A program made the translations under genes and the position numbers. Below the pieces are notes generated by a model. That model was given only the letters and a program-made list of their open reading frames with translations. It searched no databases and was not told the DNA's origin. From assembly GCA_029891345.1 (NCBI GenBank), contig CM056994.1, positions 137,894,457 through 137,958,456 on the forward strand: 64,000 nt of DNA, read 5' to 3'. This DNA is from Dryococelus australis. Taxonomy: Eukaryota; Arthropoda; Insecta; Phasmatodea; Phasmatidae. Every line of letters begins with the position of its first letter. The stretch's first letter is position 1. Shown piece by piece: positions 14,076-24,561 of this stretch.

Positions 14076-15384
14076 TTAAAACATAGGTTAAAGAGATAGG
14101 CGTAGGTACATAGGTACACATAACTTTTAATATTATTTATCAATCTTAGGATATAGCATGTACTTCGGAAACTCATCTGAATATATCAATGTCGCGTTTC
14201 TGCTGTCGTTCATTTAGTTTCATTGTTATTTAACTTTCCGTTTATATCACGTTTCCAACTGTCGATTCCTACTTGTTCTCTTTCGACGATTTACTTCAAT
14301 AACCTATTGGTGGTAAGCGGGGAAAACACGCCGTAAAACCTGTTTGGGGAAACACGTCGTAAAAACATATTTACTATTACCTCCGGACAGTTGCAGTTGA
14401 AATTTTCATTATTTCTGTAACTCGTTCGATGACCTTACACGGTTTCATCTCTCCTCGACGAATTAAAGAATACATACTTTAGGCGAAACTTGTAATGTCT
14501 TCCTGACTCTGACTATTCGTACGCAGTTTGTTGGACGACTTTACACAAAATCATTGCAGATAAGCTGAAAAATAAATGGGAAATATTAAAACACAACTTC
14601 CAGATTCCAACTATGTAGCTTGCCTCGCAACCACTCCACACAAGCAAAGCCAAGCAACAAGCATGAAGGAACCATAACAATGGGCCGTTGGTTTTGACCG
14701 TTGCGCCGATCACGTGACACAATATAATTTTGAGTTACAGTAAACACATTATCTTTATGATAACAATTATTTTAAACTGTATAAAATGAACTTCAAACAA
14801 CTTAAGTAGCCATAAATTTAAACATTACACTTGCAATACAGCGTTATTTCTTAGGACTAGTTTTCAAATTCCATTGCCAAAATAACTGGGTGTGTTCATC
14901 CCCAGCCTGTGTGGTAACACACGTAGTTATACATACGCAGTTGTGTGCAGTGGCATTTTTCATAGGTTGATTTCTAGAGTGCTCGCTAATGTGAACGCCC
15001 TTTACGCACCCGACATACATTGCATGGTTAGAATGCCTGCATTGGCCTAGACAATTGCCAAATCTAGCGAGCCTCCAAGATTCACCTATGATATTGGAGA
15101 ATCGCACAGACATATGCACCCACAAGACTTCGCAAAGCAGAGAGGTTTTTTTTCCTTTCGCCCAAGCAGATGAAGCATTCGACAGGGGGTAACGATAGGG
15201 GCTACACATACCGATGCTAATGGAGAACACAATGTTGAGGAAAAAGTTGTAATGTGAACTTACACATCACCACAAACACAGGGGTGCTGTACTTTGCTAA
15301 ACCAGAACACCACAAAAGAACAACACCATTACAAACTGAAATCGTCACTCACAACACTAGCAGTGGCCAACCGTCATTGTGTGA

Positions 15385-15440
15385 TCCAAAAGATAGGCCA
15401 AGCGGTCGACTGGCAACTCCAAGGGAAGGCACTAGGTGAG
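15385..15440 (+). repeat. tRNA-like head fragment related to R119
   Basis: 'GATAGGCCAAGCGGTCGACT' followed by 'GGCAACTCCAAGGGAAGGC' is a diverged version of the tRNA-like head at 32,834 and 10,306. The ~119-bp units do not follow. Confidence 0.45.
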
Positions 15441-15604
15441 AGAGAAAGAGAGAGATGTGTCACTGCTTTGGACCAGCCGAGTAGCACATACACACTTTTT
15501 CCATGACAAGAGGAACTCAAGAACTTGTAAAGAACCATCGGGTGCTGTGACACGACCTGGACGTCCTTACGAATCGACTGAAACGAAACCATTACCAAGA
15601 CAGC

Positions 15605-15622
15605 GAGAGAGAGAGAGAGAGG
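15605..15622 (+). repeat. (GA)n short tract
   Basis: Short run of GA dinucleotides. Confidence 0.85.
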
Positions 15623-15894
15623 ACACTGGTACACACTGGGGCAAGCAGCAGAAAAGCATTTACCAACCAATGAGCGAGTGCTATGTTGAAAGTAGTTCAA
15701 TTTGTGAAGTGTGGGAACGGATAGGCCAACACTGCTACCCACTGATGTAAAGGAAGCAAAAATAGTTATAAGCACTTAATAACCAACAAAGCGCACGGTA
15801 CTGTACGATGCTAGACCACCATGGTCAGAACGACCTCATTATGAACCGAAATCATCAGCCTTTACTACCAGTGGTCGACTTGTCCATCGGAAAG

Positions 15895-16140
15895 GTAGCC
15901 ATACTCTGTCTCCGACTTAAACTCATGTATCAAGCTTTTGGGGCATCCCGACTTCATGACCCAACATGTACTTACTGACAGTCCTTCGACCTGTACACAT
16001 GTAACGAGCCTTCCCGCCAGTCATACCCTGCGACCTACACTTGTGTACCGAATCTTTAATGCTGGTAATTAAAGACAATCATACACTGTATCGAACCTAC
16101 AATGTGTTTACTTTCAGACAATCATACACTGCATTCACAG
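15895..16140 (+). repeat. Degenerate ~55-110-bp minisatellite outside the left inverted repeat
   Basis: Words such as 'CATACTCTGTCTCCGAC', 'CTCATGTA.CAAGC' and 'TAATT.AAGACAATCATACACTG' recur. The same motif family occurs inside the left inverted repeat (17,184-17,400) and, inverted, at 22,360-22,640 and 26,390-26,490. Confidence 0.6.
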
Positions 16141-16142
16141 TC

Positions 16143-16145
<3 letters not shown>

Positions 16146-16186
<41 letters not shown>
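16146..16186 (+). repeat. (CT)n microsatellite
   Basis: About 41 bp of CT dinucleotides directly after the minisatellite. Confidence 0.96.
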
Positions 16187-16188
<2 letters not shown>

Positions 16189-16493
16189 ATCAACACTCGT
16201 GCCTTCAATGTTCGTAGCTAGTCTGTATCTCCCACCACTGGGACTGGTCAGCAACCACAGCACTCTTGGTTCGTAGGGTACCAAACAAATATGAGGGATG
16301 CTCTGTCAATTACATGCTCAGCCCTCACGGGTGTTAGGTAACCGAGTACCACAAACCCATATGAAATCTCATACACGTGCAGTCATGCGAAGGGAGAGGT
16401 GATATCGCTTTAGCAAATGGTACTCGATATTTATAATGCAAGAATGGTAAGCTCTTTAAGAATAATCCACGACAAGTAATAAAGAGGTATCGC

Positions 16494-17650
16494 GTACACC
16501 GGAATGAAATTCGCGCTCATTACAAAATGAGAATTACCTATGAATCGCTCGAAATAAATGTAATGACAAGTGTCACAATTCGGTATGTACTCCACGGACA
16601 CAAACCATAAAGAGCATAGGTTTACCTTAAGGTCGTGAACTCGCTACTATAAATTACCGACTGAGAAATCAACTCGACGCCTGAAAGTACTACATAGCTG
16701 CCACCTCTTGACAAAAAGTACGTACTTATTATATATGCTATTGAAAGAATGATACCATTGTTTCAGTTCTCATAGAGAGTGGTATTGAATGCTTGTTACA
16801 TATGCTATTGGAAAAGAACAAATGCATGTTACCTGATGGCTGTAAATACAGTGTAACATTTTTCAAAATAAAGATAAAGTATCACAGGTTAAATTCACAT
16901 AAAGTGTGGCAATGCATGCTGGCATTACATGTTCGCCAGCAGTGAATTGACAATCTTTCTTCGGGAAGCAAGGCCCCACTGCCAAAAATGATGAACAGCT
17001 ATTGTCTACAAGAAATACCCATATGGTGCGGGCGAAATAAGTGTGTGTACCTTGTATGCATAGAGTAGGAAGTGATCGAATGAAGACTAAGTTGATCGTG
17101 TATGATTTTTTAAATTTTAAGAGGCCAACTTCACAGGCATCAGCCGATACATCGCAAACTAGCATGTTGTGTCCGTAATCATAGCCATACTCTGCCTCCG
17201 ACCTACATTCATGTACAGAGCCTTTGCAATTACAGGCAGTCATACTCTGTCTTCTTGACTACACCTGCGCTCGAACCTAAAATTCATGTACTTACATCAT
17301 GTACCAAGCCTTTGCAATTACAAGCAGTATTACTCTGTCTTCATGACCCTGCCTGAGCTCGAACCTTCAATGCGCATACTTACAGGCAGTTTCCACCCAG
17401 CACACATGCAGTTGTACGCACCATGCTGCCAGTATTGCATGTTAAGCCCAGTAGTTCCACTATGATAACTGCGATGCTATGTTTACTTACAGTTATAATC
17501 TCTATAGTGTGACATGTCTCTAACTGATGTCCCTACGACTGCTGCTTACTCTCACCATCTGAGTTTCTCCAGTCGCCTGCTAGAGTGTATGAAAGGGAAA
17601 AAACATAGTTATAAACAAAATGGCTATGTGTGTATGTTTTAAGTATCGAG
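16494..17650 (-). repeat. Left inverted repeat of the island
   Basis: Its reverse complement matches 26,100-27,185 in order. Shared blocks include the words for 'GGCACACACACTTATTTCGC'-type sequence (left near 17,030), 'GTCATGAAGACAGA' (near 17,340), 'CACTTGTCATTACATTTAT' and 'TTTCGAGCGATTCAT' (near 16,550-16,575). It holds about two extra copies of a ~55-bp minisatellite unit compared with the right repeat. A 126-codon minus frame (16,863-17,243) crosses it; the right copy is interrupted in the matching frame. Confidence 0.8.
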
Positions 17651-18239
17651 CACATAATGCAACGAACCAACAAAAATGCTTACAACCTGCTAGTCATAGG
17701 TAATAAGCAGGTCACACTGTAACTGCCCCAGACCCAAACCATCATCATCATCATATATAATATATATATTGACTATCTAATAATAGCACTCGTTGTCGAG
17801 CATGGTGCGAAATAGATCGTTATATTCACCTACTAATGGAATCAGTGGTTGAAGACTAGCACCACCAGAATCATCAACAGCAAAGAGTTTTGACAAATAC
17901 AGTGGTATCAAAGTTACCATTGTAGGAATACCTTAAGTATATTCTGTAAGGCACGACATTGTCTGTAGTAACAGTCTGTCCAATTAATACCTTCTTGCAT
18001 GACACGTAATCCATCTACAAACACCTAACTGCAACAGGACGAAGGGATTCTAGGCTGTCAAGTTAGTGCTACCATAACAGACACACCAGGAGCTAGTGTA
18101 AGACACAACAGGAGAGAGCAGCAAACCAAGACTCCTACGACATTGAAAGATGAACGAGTGTAAAGAGGTCAACTTCGCACAGCGATCGACCGGACAAGGC
18201 AACCAATTAAGCTGACGTTTTGCACCACACACAGTCATT

Positions 18240-18800
18240 TACTGAAATAGTGCAAACTAGCATGTAGTGCGAACAGTATTTAAGTGAACATCATATATAC
18301 ATGAATGTCATTTCGTCGTTGAGTCGAAAGCAAATTGTTATGACTACATTCATTGTCGTTCATTATAAAGCTAAAGATTCGCTGCATTAATTAAGGTATC
18401 AAAGTGTGGAAAATACCTTTAGTAATCAGGAGTAATGCACGTCGACATGAAAGTTGTCCAGCTCACCATATAAGGTGTTCCATTGTGATGCTGTGTTTAC
18501 CCCCATTGATATAATGTATAACAAGAGGTATAAAGAAAATATTTGTTGTTCATCGGGAAGTGAGGCATTCGCTTAACACACCAGTGCCAAACGAGAAAAA
18601 TATAGTAACTACAATCGTCTGCAAGACATACTCATGCGACGAATCAGCATACCTCGCAAGCTCACAGTTCGAATGAAGACTAAGTTGAGCGGCTAAGATG
18701 AATGACTATAAAGAGACCAACTTAGCAGACTAGACAGTAATCGACCTGATAAGGTAACCAATCATGCTATTGTTTGCATCACACACAGCCAAACCAAGAC
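18240..18800 (+). repeat. Partial extra copies of the inverted-repeat sequence
   Basis: Segments such as 'CATCGGGAAGTGAGGC', 'CGAATGAAGACTAAGTTGA' and 'GACTATAAAGAGACCAACTT' are diverged copies of 16,955-17,130. A related block at 18,130-18,240 ('GTGTAAAGAGGTCAACTTCG') repeats with 18,705-18,790. They form a loose tandem succession in the same orientation as the left repeat. Confidence 0.6.
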
Positions 18801-18889
18801 AGGCAACGTAAACAAAATAACATGTAGTGAATTAAGAAACGAGTATCCACGTCGGCGAGTGTGATGGTGTAACACCGCCTGTTACGTTT

Positions 18890-19640
18890 ACTACGACCAT
18901 ATACTGTGCTACATATGGAAGCAATGGTTGGAGACTTACCATTTGTAACTGCAAGGCACTCCGAACAGTCGTTGCAGTATCAATGATACCACTGCGATAA
19001 TTTTTACTCCGCTGCAGATGGACGCAATGGTTGAAGACTTGCCTTCTGTAACACTAGCAAGGGCTTCCGAAGAGTCGCTACGGTATCAATGTTAGCACTG
19101 CGATTACTACAGATGGACTAAATAAGTGGAAGACTGTGTAATACCACCAATATCGGCAAGGGTCTCTGAAGAGTCATTACAGTGTTAATGTTTCTACTGT
19201 GATCACGTACTCTGCGAAAAGACCTCCAAAGACGTACCATCTGTAACCCCGACAGCATCGTTAAGGATCTCTGAAAAGTCGCATTACGATATAAATATTA
19301 CAGCTGTATAAGAGAACGTCCAGATAAGGCAACCACAATTATATTTGCATAAAACACTGCCGACTGTCTGAGACAACCCAAGAAAGAAAAACAAACTAGA
19401 ATGCAGTTTGAACAAGCAAATATTAACAGATAATTGTTCGTCAGCGAGAGTGGTGGTGGAACGCAGACCGTTATGACAGCGTACACTACTACAGAGATGG
19501 AATCAACAGTCGAAGACATACCATCTGTAACACCATCTCTGAAGAGACGCTACAAGCTTATGGTGTCACTGTAAACATGTACTCTGCTACAATATCAAGA
19601 CTGAATCAACGGTCCAACACTGTAATACTGTCAGCATTGG
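18890..19640 (+). repeat. ~100-bp tandem array
   Basis: 'GCAATGGTTGGAGACTTACC' near 18,921 returns near 19,024 ('GCAATGGTTGAAGACTTGCC') and in decayed form near 19,126, 19,225 and 19,505. 'TCTGAAGAGTC' and 'CGGTATCAATGTTA'-like words recur in register. The period is about 95-105 bp. Confidence 0.7.
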
Positions 19641-19985
19641 CAGGGATCTCTGAAACTCGTTGCATGGATTATGGTATAAATGTGGGGGAAATACTTTAAG
19701 TATATTATATTATACATGCCGACGCAGAAGTTACCATTGCATGTTCAGCCCAGCATATCAGAAGTTCCACTGTGTTTATCTGTGGTGGTAACAAGTGTCG
19801 TTCATTGGGAAATGAGTGCAACAAGACACCGGCTAACACAAAGCAATAGGTACATTTCTTAGATACCAGGAATTAAAAACAAATTTATTGATTTTGTTTA
19901 TATTTATTTATATGTGTAACCAAATCACACACATATAACTCAATAAATATTCCAGCTCTGAGTTAATGAACAATTGAATTTACCC

Positions 19986-20458
19986 CTAAGTTAACAGACA
20001 GATATCCACCTCTCTGCGTTGAAACCAATAACCTAGTCCATCAACTAGGTCATTGGGTCTTCGGAGTAGCCAGACTTCATTACACTCTTCGCAAAAGGTT
20101 CACGATACATGACTGCACCTATGTTCTTCTTCTTCCATGTTCGGTAGGTGGTAAGGTACCTGTGGACTGGAGTAGTAGTTTCTAATCCATGTTTCTGCCA
20201 TTGTTTTCACAGTGGGACACATTATTTTCAATGACGTTGTAGGTTTTTTCACAGGCATGTTGCAATATACCGTTTGAAGTTATCAAATAGTCGAAAATGT
20301 AATTGTCGCATTTTACACTTCACATAAACACACTTCATATCGTGAGGACAACCAGTATCATGTCGACGACCATGGCAGCTGATAGAAAAGGTCTCCATGC
20401 AGAAACGACAGAAACACTGTCCTCCATCATCGAAGAAGAACACGTAGTCACTGATCAC
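19986..20458 (-). pseudogene. Cys-rich coding relic, unidentified
   Basis: A minus-strand frame reads 'DYVFFFDDGGQCFCRFCMET', then 'CHGRRHD', 'CPHDMKC' and 'FDNFKRYIATC'. It shifts frame near 20,258 into 'MPVKKPTTSLKIMCPTVKTM', meets an in-frame TGA near 20,101, then reads 'TFCEECNEVWLLRR' and stops at 19,986. Paired Cys (C-x-C-x2-C, C-x2-C) suggest zinc binding. Composition and length (about 155 residues across breaks) look like a real decayed gene. No in-frame ATG precedes it. I do not recognise the family with certainty; a DNA-virus protein is one possibility. Confidence 0.45.
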
Positions 20459-20654
20459 TCTTCGAAGTTAGAATGACAATTGACCAGGCCAATATATACT
20501 ACACTATCTACCAAAAAGTAATTGGGTACCCATGAAGATTGGTACTTCAGTACGTCAGTTGACTTGTGTCATTGGACCACTGGTGTTTGTCCATGGTAGC
20601 ATCAACACATAGGCCTATTGTAACATTCTGGATAAATGCTCCCAACATTGTGGC

Positions 20655-20989
20655 GTTTTTACGGAATGGACCCGTGTTACTTCCACGATGACAATGCCAG
20701 ATGCAAAGTTTCAATGGCTACTAAGCAGTGGTACACCGACAACAATGTTTGCCGTTTCGACTGGCCCACCCAGAGCCCCGACCTCAACCCTATAGAACAT
20801 CTTTGAGATGAATTGGATCGCCGGGTGAGGACTCGTCAGACATGGCCCAAATCCATTGCGGAACTCATGGAATGGTTGCAAGAGGAACGGCAACGAATCC
20901 CCATGGATGTCCTACAAACACTCGTAGAGAGCATGCCGGACAGGAAGGCTGCTGTTATAGCCGCAAGAGGTGGCTCTACGAGATTATAA
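20655..20989 (+). pseudogene. Tc1-like transposase, C-terminal fragment
   Basis: DDE transposase of the Tc1 family, cutting and joining element ends at TA sites. The frame reads 'FHDDNARC', then 'DWPTQSPDLNPIEHL', an in-frame TGA at 20,804 where the family has Trp, then 'DELDRRVR', 'LQTLVESMPDRKAAVIAARG' and a normal stop at 20,987-20,989. The second Asp (DDNA) and the Glu of 'PIEHL' are present; the N-terminal half with DNA-binding domain and first Asp is absent. It is 5'-truncated and inactivated, and sits inside the inverted-repeat island, so it landed there later. Confidence 0.9.
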
Positions 20990-21269
20990 TGGTGTGACAA
21001 TCACCGAGCAAACATTGTGGACAGGTGCAGATTACTAGTTTAACTACTACTATCTTGAGATTAATGTCTATAGCCAATCACCGGCAGGATGGCTCCTACC
21101 ACCATGAGGAGTGTGAGAGCGCACCTGGCCAGAGTGACACCACTTCTACCACTACGCCATGGGCTCCAATGGACAGAACTGTGAGATTGAAGATGACTGT
21201 CAATCGACCCTGTTTCAGAATGACGACCTCGTCAGGTGCTCCAGGTAGACATCTATCTCTCTCTATCTC

Positions 21270-21700
21270 TCTTTTATCGGTCGTGAGTTGCTAAGAGAAG
21301 GAATTAGTTTTGGATGGTCCTTCAGAACTCTTCCATCGTGTGTTACACCAGCCCCAAGAATGTGGTGTGTCCATAACAGTAATACATCCTTACAAACACT
21401 TTTTAAATGTGAGACAGTCATGTATCTTTTCGTCCTGTTGCAGATATGTTGGTAGATGTTTGTAGATATATCGTATTTCATGTCTCGCATACATCAGAAG
21501 GAATTCTTTAGGCAGGTGTGCAATCTCAGTTTCTTTGTCAATTGCTGTGAGCCATTTAAGTTTTTATATTTTATAATAGCTGATAGAATCTGTGACCAGT
21601 AGAACAGAATGCCGTCATTTTCGCTGTGCTCTACGATGAATGATTTGGCTGATGTGCAGCTACGGTACAACTTCTGACTTAAAATTATACACTTTCAAGT
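21270..21700 (-). pseudogene. Unidentified coding relic
   Basis: Minus-strand frames read, in order, 'SAKSFIVEHSENDGILFYWS', 'LKWLTAIDKETEIAHLPKEF', 'MYARHEIRYIYKHLPTYLQQ' and 'DCLTFKKC', then in a third frame 'VCKDVLLLWTHHILGAGVTH' to about 21,270. Frameshifts fall near 21,560 (an A-rich run) and 21,400. Balanced amphipathic composition over about 140 residues argues for a decayed gene rather than chance. I do not recognise the family. It lies on the same strand as the Cys-rich relic, separated by the Tc1 insertion. Confidence 0.4.
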
Positions 21701-21874
21701 CTCTCGGAGCTCGAACGACAGACTAGCTGCGAGAGATAGTATGTCTGTGATATACCCTCCTTTTTTGCACACATGAAATCCTTATCTCACATGGGAATCA
21801 TGCTATACATACCAGCAAGGAAACAACAAAATAAAAACCACAATATAACTGTCTTATTAAAAAAAATATTTGTT

Positions 21875-21957
21875 ATGTGTGGGATTCGAACCCATGTTCC
21901 CTGCATAGGGAATCAGAACTTAACTCAAGATTTTTAGAATGCTTGGCCAACCAGACA
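21875..21957 (-). repeat. tRNA-Leu/Ser-like sequence
   Basis: On the minus strand 'TGGTTGGCCAAGCATTCT' (A-box arm) is followed by 'CTTGAGTTAAGTTCTG' (anticodon arm-like), a long variable arm, and 'GGGTTCGAATCCCAC', a perfect B box. This arrangement is that of class II tRNAs such as tRNA-Leu. The acceptor stem does not pair well, so it is probably a tRNA pseudogene or SINE head. Confidence 0.55.
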
Positions 21958-22017
21958 GTATGAATCGGCGAGGAAATTACAAGGCTTTATTGAATTTGTA
22001 ATGTACTCACTTCTATG

Positions 22018-22251
22018 TTATAGGAGGCTAACATCATCTTCGTCGCCAGACCAAAACAGAGAGTAGTCATTGCACCCCATTTGTACGCTATGTACAGAGA
22101 GACCGTATGACTGCCCCTCATTACACACACTGAAATCTTTGTACATTATAAACCCCAAGTGTGTTGAGTGCAGGCAAGGCAGATCGTGTCGTAACATGCT
22201 ACTACGCTGCTCTTGGACCTCCAGTGGTGGAGGGGGGTGAAGTTCAAGCAT
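22018..22251 (-). pseudogene. Short open frame in the island, unidentified
   Basis: A 77-codon minus-strand frame ends 'GCNDYSLFWSGDEDDVSLL' with TAA, and AATAAAG follows about 45 bp downstream. Position and strand agree with the relic at 21.3-21.7 kb, but no family motif is seen. It may be chance. Confidence 0.25.
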
Positions 22252-22359
22252 TCAATGTTGGACAGAGTATGTCTACAAAGGTTCAGTGCTCGGGTAGTTT
22301 ATAACTCTGTAGTATAATTGCATACATGGAAGACCGAAGGCTTGGTACAAGAGTGTGCA

Positions 22360-22640
22360 GAGACTATCTCTAAGTACATGCAATGATGGTTTGGTGCAGA
22401 GGCCGTCCACCTGCAGGCTCTGTACATGAGTGCTGGTAGGTCATGAAGACAGATCATGACAGCCCGATAATGCAGGTTGGCGTATGACCACTAGTAATTG
22501 CAGGCATGGTTGAAAAGTGTGCGTAGCTCATGAAGACATAGAATTGCCACCTGCAAGGCAGAGTATAATCATCTCTCAGTTCGTTACATAGCCCAGAGCA
22601 TTGTATGACTGCCTGTAATTATTAAGTCGGACTTATAGTG
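22360..22640 (-). repeat. Inverted copy of the ~55-bp minisatellite
   Basis: On the minus strand it reads 'GTCATGATCTGTCTTCATGA', 'CACTCATGTACAGAGCCTG' and 'ATTACAGGCAGTCATACA', the same motif family as 17,184-17,400 in plus orientation. Confidence 0.65.
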
Positions 22641-22774
22641 CTGTTACACAGTGGTGGTGATGGTGGGAAATAATATAAATGGCAATCCAACGATATGGCA
22701 GACCACAGTATCATGCACACTAGGAGCATGAATGGGTTGTTATTTAAATTGATGGCAATACCCAGTAAAAGACA

Positions 22775-23025
22775 ATGTCAGACCTCACAATAGGCAAAAT
22801 GTATATGGCAGAAGATTTCCGGCGGGCCAAGACACCTTATGGAAAATTTATTACGTACCTGCTGGATGGTATATTCTGGGTCCGACTACTATCTTGGTAT
22901 GCACAGCTAATTAGCGACAGCAACATGTTGATGATGAATAAGAGGAACTGCACATAATTTACACTGGAACTAAGCCCATAGGTAATGGAAGACGATGCAT
23001 GTCCTCGAGTTTTCTTAAACAGTCT
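22775..23025 (+). pseudogene. Coding relic with 'EDFRRAKTPYG' motif
   Basis: The frame from 22,775 reads 'MYMAEDFRRAKTPYGKFITY', followed by 'LLDG' and 'FWVRL'. From about 22,930 another frame gives 'EELHIIYTGTKPIGNGR'. This order (start near 'Y.IEDF....T.YG...', hydrophobic strand, 'L..IY.G..PIGNG') resembles a small protein family often found in arthropod genomes beside mobile elements. I know no firm name or function for it and make none. At least one frameshift and a stop separate the halves. Confidence 0.45.
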
Positions 23026-23599
23026 CTCTCGCACATCACCAGCTCTCTCTCTCATACAGTATACAGCTGGATGTGAGCTAGTAATACTACAAGATCATGA
23101 CTGGCTACCGATATGTTCACTTCCTGGACGATCTGAGCAAGTAGAATGATGTACCAGGCTTGAACAGTACGTGAGTCAAGTGAATGTATAGTCCTCTTTC
23201 CAACACACTACAGTATTATCGCTTGTCCAGTTTACAATTTTAGAGCAGACTCAGAGTTGTCATGCACCACACTTGCTCTGATGGAACGTGCATACGAAAA
23301 GAATAAATGTCAGGTATGTCCAAAAATTGCATATGAACTGAACCACACCACCGAAATTACCCGCTGAATCAAGACTTGCATAGGCCATCAGCATACAACA
23401 GTCATAAAGCTTGGCAGTTTGGCATGAAAGACGATGTGTCCTTCACTCAGCTATGAGGTGTTTCCAGCTGCAAAGTAGATTTAAGAAGCAATGAGTGTCA
23501 CATCACACCCGCAGTCATGTCAGCATGATAGACAACCATGAGCTTCGACCTGCAGTCAGTGCCAGCGCAGTTTACAGGAGAAAGAACCACCACCATGGG

Positions 23600-24055
23600 C
23601 TTCGACAAACATGACTGTGTCCAGTTCCTGCCAGAAGCCTCTACGAGTGCTATCATGTGGGTTACCAGAGAGTAGTGTTCAAACCAGAGCTTGGGTACGA
23701 GCATATACAAATATGTGATGGTGCAAATCATATATGGGGTTAACAGGGAGCCTGGGACGAGTTTCACAGTGAGGTGTGGCCATGCAGGGATTATGACTGA
23801 TGCTCCGTTGTCAATTTGCATCCTTGCAGTCAGCTGCTGTCCAATAAATACAATATAAAAGTACGTGTAGACTTTGGAGATATAAGTGAATATCAATGTG
23901 CAGACAGGCAAAATGACTTTGCCATCCATGATGAAAACTGTGGTAAGTTCTGGCAGTGTACCGAAGAATGTACTGGTTACATACATACTACTACAATGCA
24001 AGAAAACAAGTGAATTCTGCCCTTCTCAGCAAGAGTGTGTGCACCATATAAATGA
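23600..24055 (+). pseudogene. Cys-patterned relic, chitin-binding-like
   Basis: One frame from about 23,610 reads 'LYECYHVGYQRVVFKPELGY', has stops near 23,730 and 23,790, then 'EYQCADRQNDFAIHDENCGK' and 'FWQCTEEC'. A shift near 24,000 continues 'QCKKTSEFCPSQQECVHHIN' to a stop. The spacing Cys...Cys-x4-5-Cys...Cys with aromatic residues recalls peritrophin-A/CBM14 chitin-binding domains, also found in some insect-virus structural proteins. The relic carries at least three breaks. Domain type is a tentative reading; function would be extracellular or virion glycan binding if right. Confidence 0.4.
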
Positions 24056-24198
24056 ATAATTACTTCATGTGAACAGCATGGGCACCGAAGCTGCGGACAC
24101 TGAAGGCTACCTGAATGTAACAGGTGCTGGGAAGTTTTTGTGCCCTTGTTGCTTGTCTCCTGCTGCGAGTGTCCAAATGTCTGAAATAGTGACATCGC

Positions 24199-24561
24199 AT
24201 GTATTATATAAGACTGGTGTGTCCGACTCGCCGCCATCAGTGCAGCACCAAGAGCCTACTGTTCGTGCCAGAGGGCAGGTACAGCAAAGTGATGCCAGGG
24301 TGGGGAGTTGTCACATACGCCATACTGGACAATGCTTGGGAGGAACGGACATACCTGGAAGAATGTAATGATGTCTACCAATCATTGGCAGTGCGTGTCT
24401 CTCCAATGTATGAGCAAGTACAGGTGGAGTTCATGCCGCTAGGGAGGTGTGTGGTCCAGAGCATGTGGCCCGATACTTCTATCCCATTAGGCTACGGCGA
24501 GGTGGTGGCATATGTGGTCCTGTATGACACTACCCATGCTGGCGACGGTGCTCCTGCATAG
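24199..24561 (+). CDS. 120-codon open frame, unidentified
   Basis: An intact frame with ATG at 24,199 and TAG at 24,559-24,561. The product is beta-strand-like and acidic: 'SLLFVPEGRYSKVMPGWGVV' (24,255-24,314), 'AILDNAWEERTYLEECNDV', 'YGEVVAYVVLYDTTHAG'. No signal peptide or membrane segment is obvious. GC content is higher than in the surrounding window. After the stop the same frame resumes 'LPTIDEYTSVI' before another stop, so this may be the preserved part of a longer broken gene. Family unknown. Confidence 0.4.
   Translation: MYYIRLVCPTRRHQCSTKSLLFVPEGRYSKVMPGWGVVTYAILDNAWEERTYLEECNDVYQSLAVRVSPMYEQVQVEFMPLGRCVVQSMWPDTSIPLGYGEVVAYVVLYDTTHAGDGAPA

Larger units (their letters stand above)
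14080..15880. other. Mixed repeat debris, no assignable gene
   Basis: A 128-codon minus-strand open frame (14,844-15,230) overlaps repeat-like sequence: 'TAGGCCAATGCAGG' and its continuation near 15,050-15,005 (minus) match 32,745-32,785. Frames on both strands at 15,254-15,775 are open at once but carry no family motif. I regard these as fragments of dispersed repeats. Confidence 0.4.

Noticed and set aside
14844-15230. 128-codon minus-strand frame as a gene
   Set aside because: Overlaps sequence repeated near 32.75 kb and has no domain, start context or splice evidence.
15374-15775. 133-codon minus and 104-codon plus frames over the same bases
   Set aside because: Open on both strands in a GA-rich, repeat-derived area; no family motif on either.
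21875-21957. Functional tRNA-Leu gene
   Set aside because: The B box is perfect but the acceptor stem does not pair convincingly; called tRNA-like only.
23498-24001. 167-codon minus-strand frame, the longest in its area
   Set aside because: It lies antisense to the relic whose Cys pattern is protein-like, and its own translation lacks motifs; treated as a shadow.
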